A stretch of DNA of 64,000 nt. It comes from Bacteroidota bacterium. Its GTDB lineage: Bacteria > Bacteroidota > Bacteroidia > Bacteroidales > Lentimicrobiaceae. Below, piece after piece: positions 63,721-64,000 of this stretch; position 1 is the first letter of the stretch; every line of letters begins with the position of its first letter. The translations under genes were made by a program, and so were the position numbers. Under the pieces are notes generated by a model. That model saw only the letters and a list, made by a program, of their open reading frames with translations. It searched no databases and was not told the origin of the DNA. Location of the stretch: assembly GCA_023441805.1 (NCBI GenBank), contig JAEZNO010000044.1:1-64000 (forward strand), in the 5' to 3' direction.

Positions 63721-63753
63721 AGAGGCTGCCACAAATGGCAGCCTCTTTTTTTA
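63721..63753 (+). terminator. Rho-independent terminator after susD
   Basis: A perfect 11-bp stem AGAGGCTGCCA/TGGCAGCCTCT (63721-63731 with 63736-63746), a four-base loop and a T8 run follow 21 bases after the stop codon. Confidence 0.94.
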
Positions 63754-63883
63754 TCTCTTTATATGAATTAATGCCCTGACATTCAGCCATTTTCGTTTCT
63801 GCATTGTTTTGTAAATGTAGCACTAGGATTTCTGGCAGCAAATCTACACGAAGTAGTTCTTTTATTAACAAATCACACACACT

Positions 63884-64000
63884 ATGAGAAAGATTGCAGC
63901 AATACTTGTACTACTAATGTATATAGGAGTGCAAGTCGTTATGGCACAAACTACCATTACAGGGGTGGTTACAAGTTCTGAGGATGGCCAGCCCATCCCG
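63884..64000 (+). CDS. SusC-like gene, 5' end only (cut by window)
   Basis: The frame from ATG 63884 is open to the end of the window (39 codons). It reads MRKIAAILVLLMYIGVQVVMAQ-like in two parts: a signal peptide MRKIAAILVLLMYIG and VQVVMAQ, then TTITGVVTSSEDGQPIP. This is nearly the same as the start of the SusC gene at 58876 (MRKLAMMLVLLIFAG, VQVVLAQ, TTVTGVVTSADDGQPIP), so a second SusC/SusD unit probably follows. The ten-base CACACACACT run before both ATG codons is also shared. Confidence 0.85.
   Translation, partial: MRKIAAILVLLMYIGVQVVMAQTTITGVVTSSEDGQPIP

Noticed and set aside
1..64000. CRISPR array, prophage, intact insertion sequence or defence island
   Set aside because: No regularly spaced repeats with spacers, transposase, integrase, phage structural or recognised defence genes were seen on reading the window. 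The two short tandem repeats have no spacers.

Overview
The window is AT-rich chromosomal DNA from a member of the Bacteroidota, most likely a Bacteroidales/Marinilabiliales-type organism. The evidence is gldF/gldG-type gliding genes, several secreted proteins with type IX secretion (T9SS) C-terminal sorting domains, a SusC/SusD pair, the eukaryote-like form of citrate synthase, and few Shine-Dalgarno sites. TAnnTTTG boxes, the Bacteroidetes -7 promoter element, sit shortly upstream of many genes. Species cannot be told from the sequence alone.

Layout. 1-600: a broken RHS-core fragment in non-coding DNA. 606-5164: gldF-gldG-DUF4340-epimerase cluster on the plus strand. 5182-8390: yjbQ, citrate synthase and isocitrate dehydrogenase on the minus strand. 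8529-16090: a DCC-family thiol protein, a TonB-dependent receptor, dtd, rsgA and dprA (minus), a glycosyltransferase and lgt. 16091-16715 is a non-coding gap. 16784-19870: a large DUF2723 membrane glycosyltransferase. 20458-21932: two adjacent superoxide dismutases, one cytoplasmic and one exported. 22164-27215: infB, nusA, rimP and tRNA-Gln, all on the minus strand in the order tRNA-rimP-nusA-infB. 27649-34446: a GH3 glycosidase with a T9SS tail, a second TonB-dependent receptor and a CNNM/CBS membrane protein. 34770-35689: rpmB and an ACP phosphodiesterase. 35844-39336: iorA-iorB and an M23 peptidase as a stop/start-overlapping trio. 39439-45692: three T9SS-exported BNR/sialidase-like proteins, two of them clear tandem paralogues. 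45870-58130: a GNAT-like protein (minus), then lptF/G-type permease, two glycosyltransferases, a TPR histidine kinase, ettA, hisS and hutH. 58876-64000: a SusC/SusD pair followed by the start of a second SusC-like gene cut by the window end.

Most genes are ordinary core metabolism, translation or envelope functions. Envelope biology is a recurrent theme: gliding/T9SS partners, lipoprotein maturation, LPS-export-like permease, glycosyltransferases, TonB/Sus uptake and secreted enzymes. I do not see a CRISPR array, an intact insertion sequence, a phage or a recognisable defence island. The points most worth a second look are an M23 peptidase with an altered HxH motif, a family of look-alike terminators, a long inverted repeat upstream of the Sus locus, short tandem repeats in two promoter regions, a possible regulatory hairpin between tRNA-Gln and rimP, and the paired T9SS BNR proteins of unknown role.
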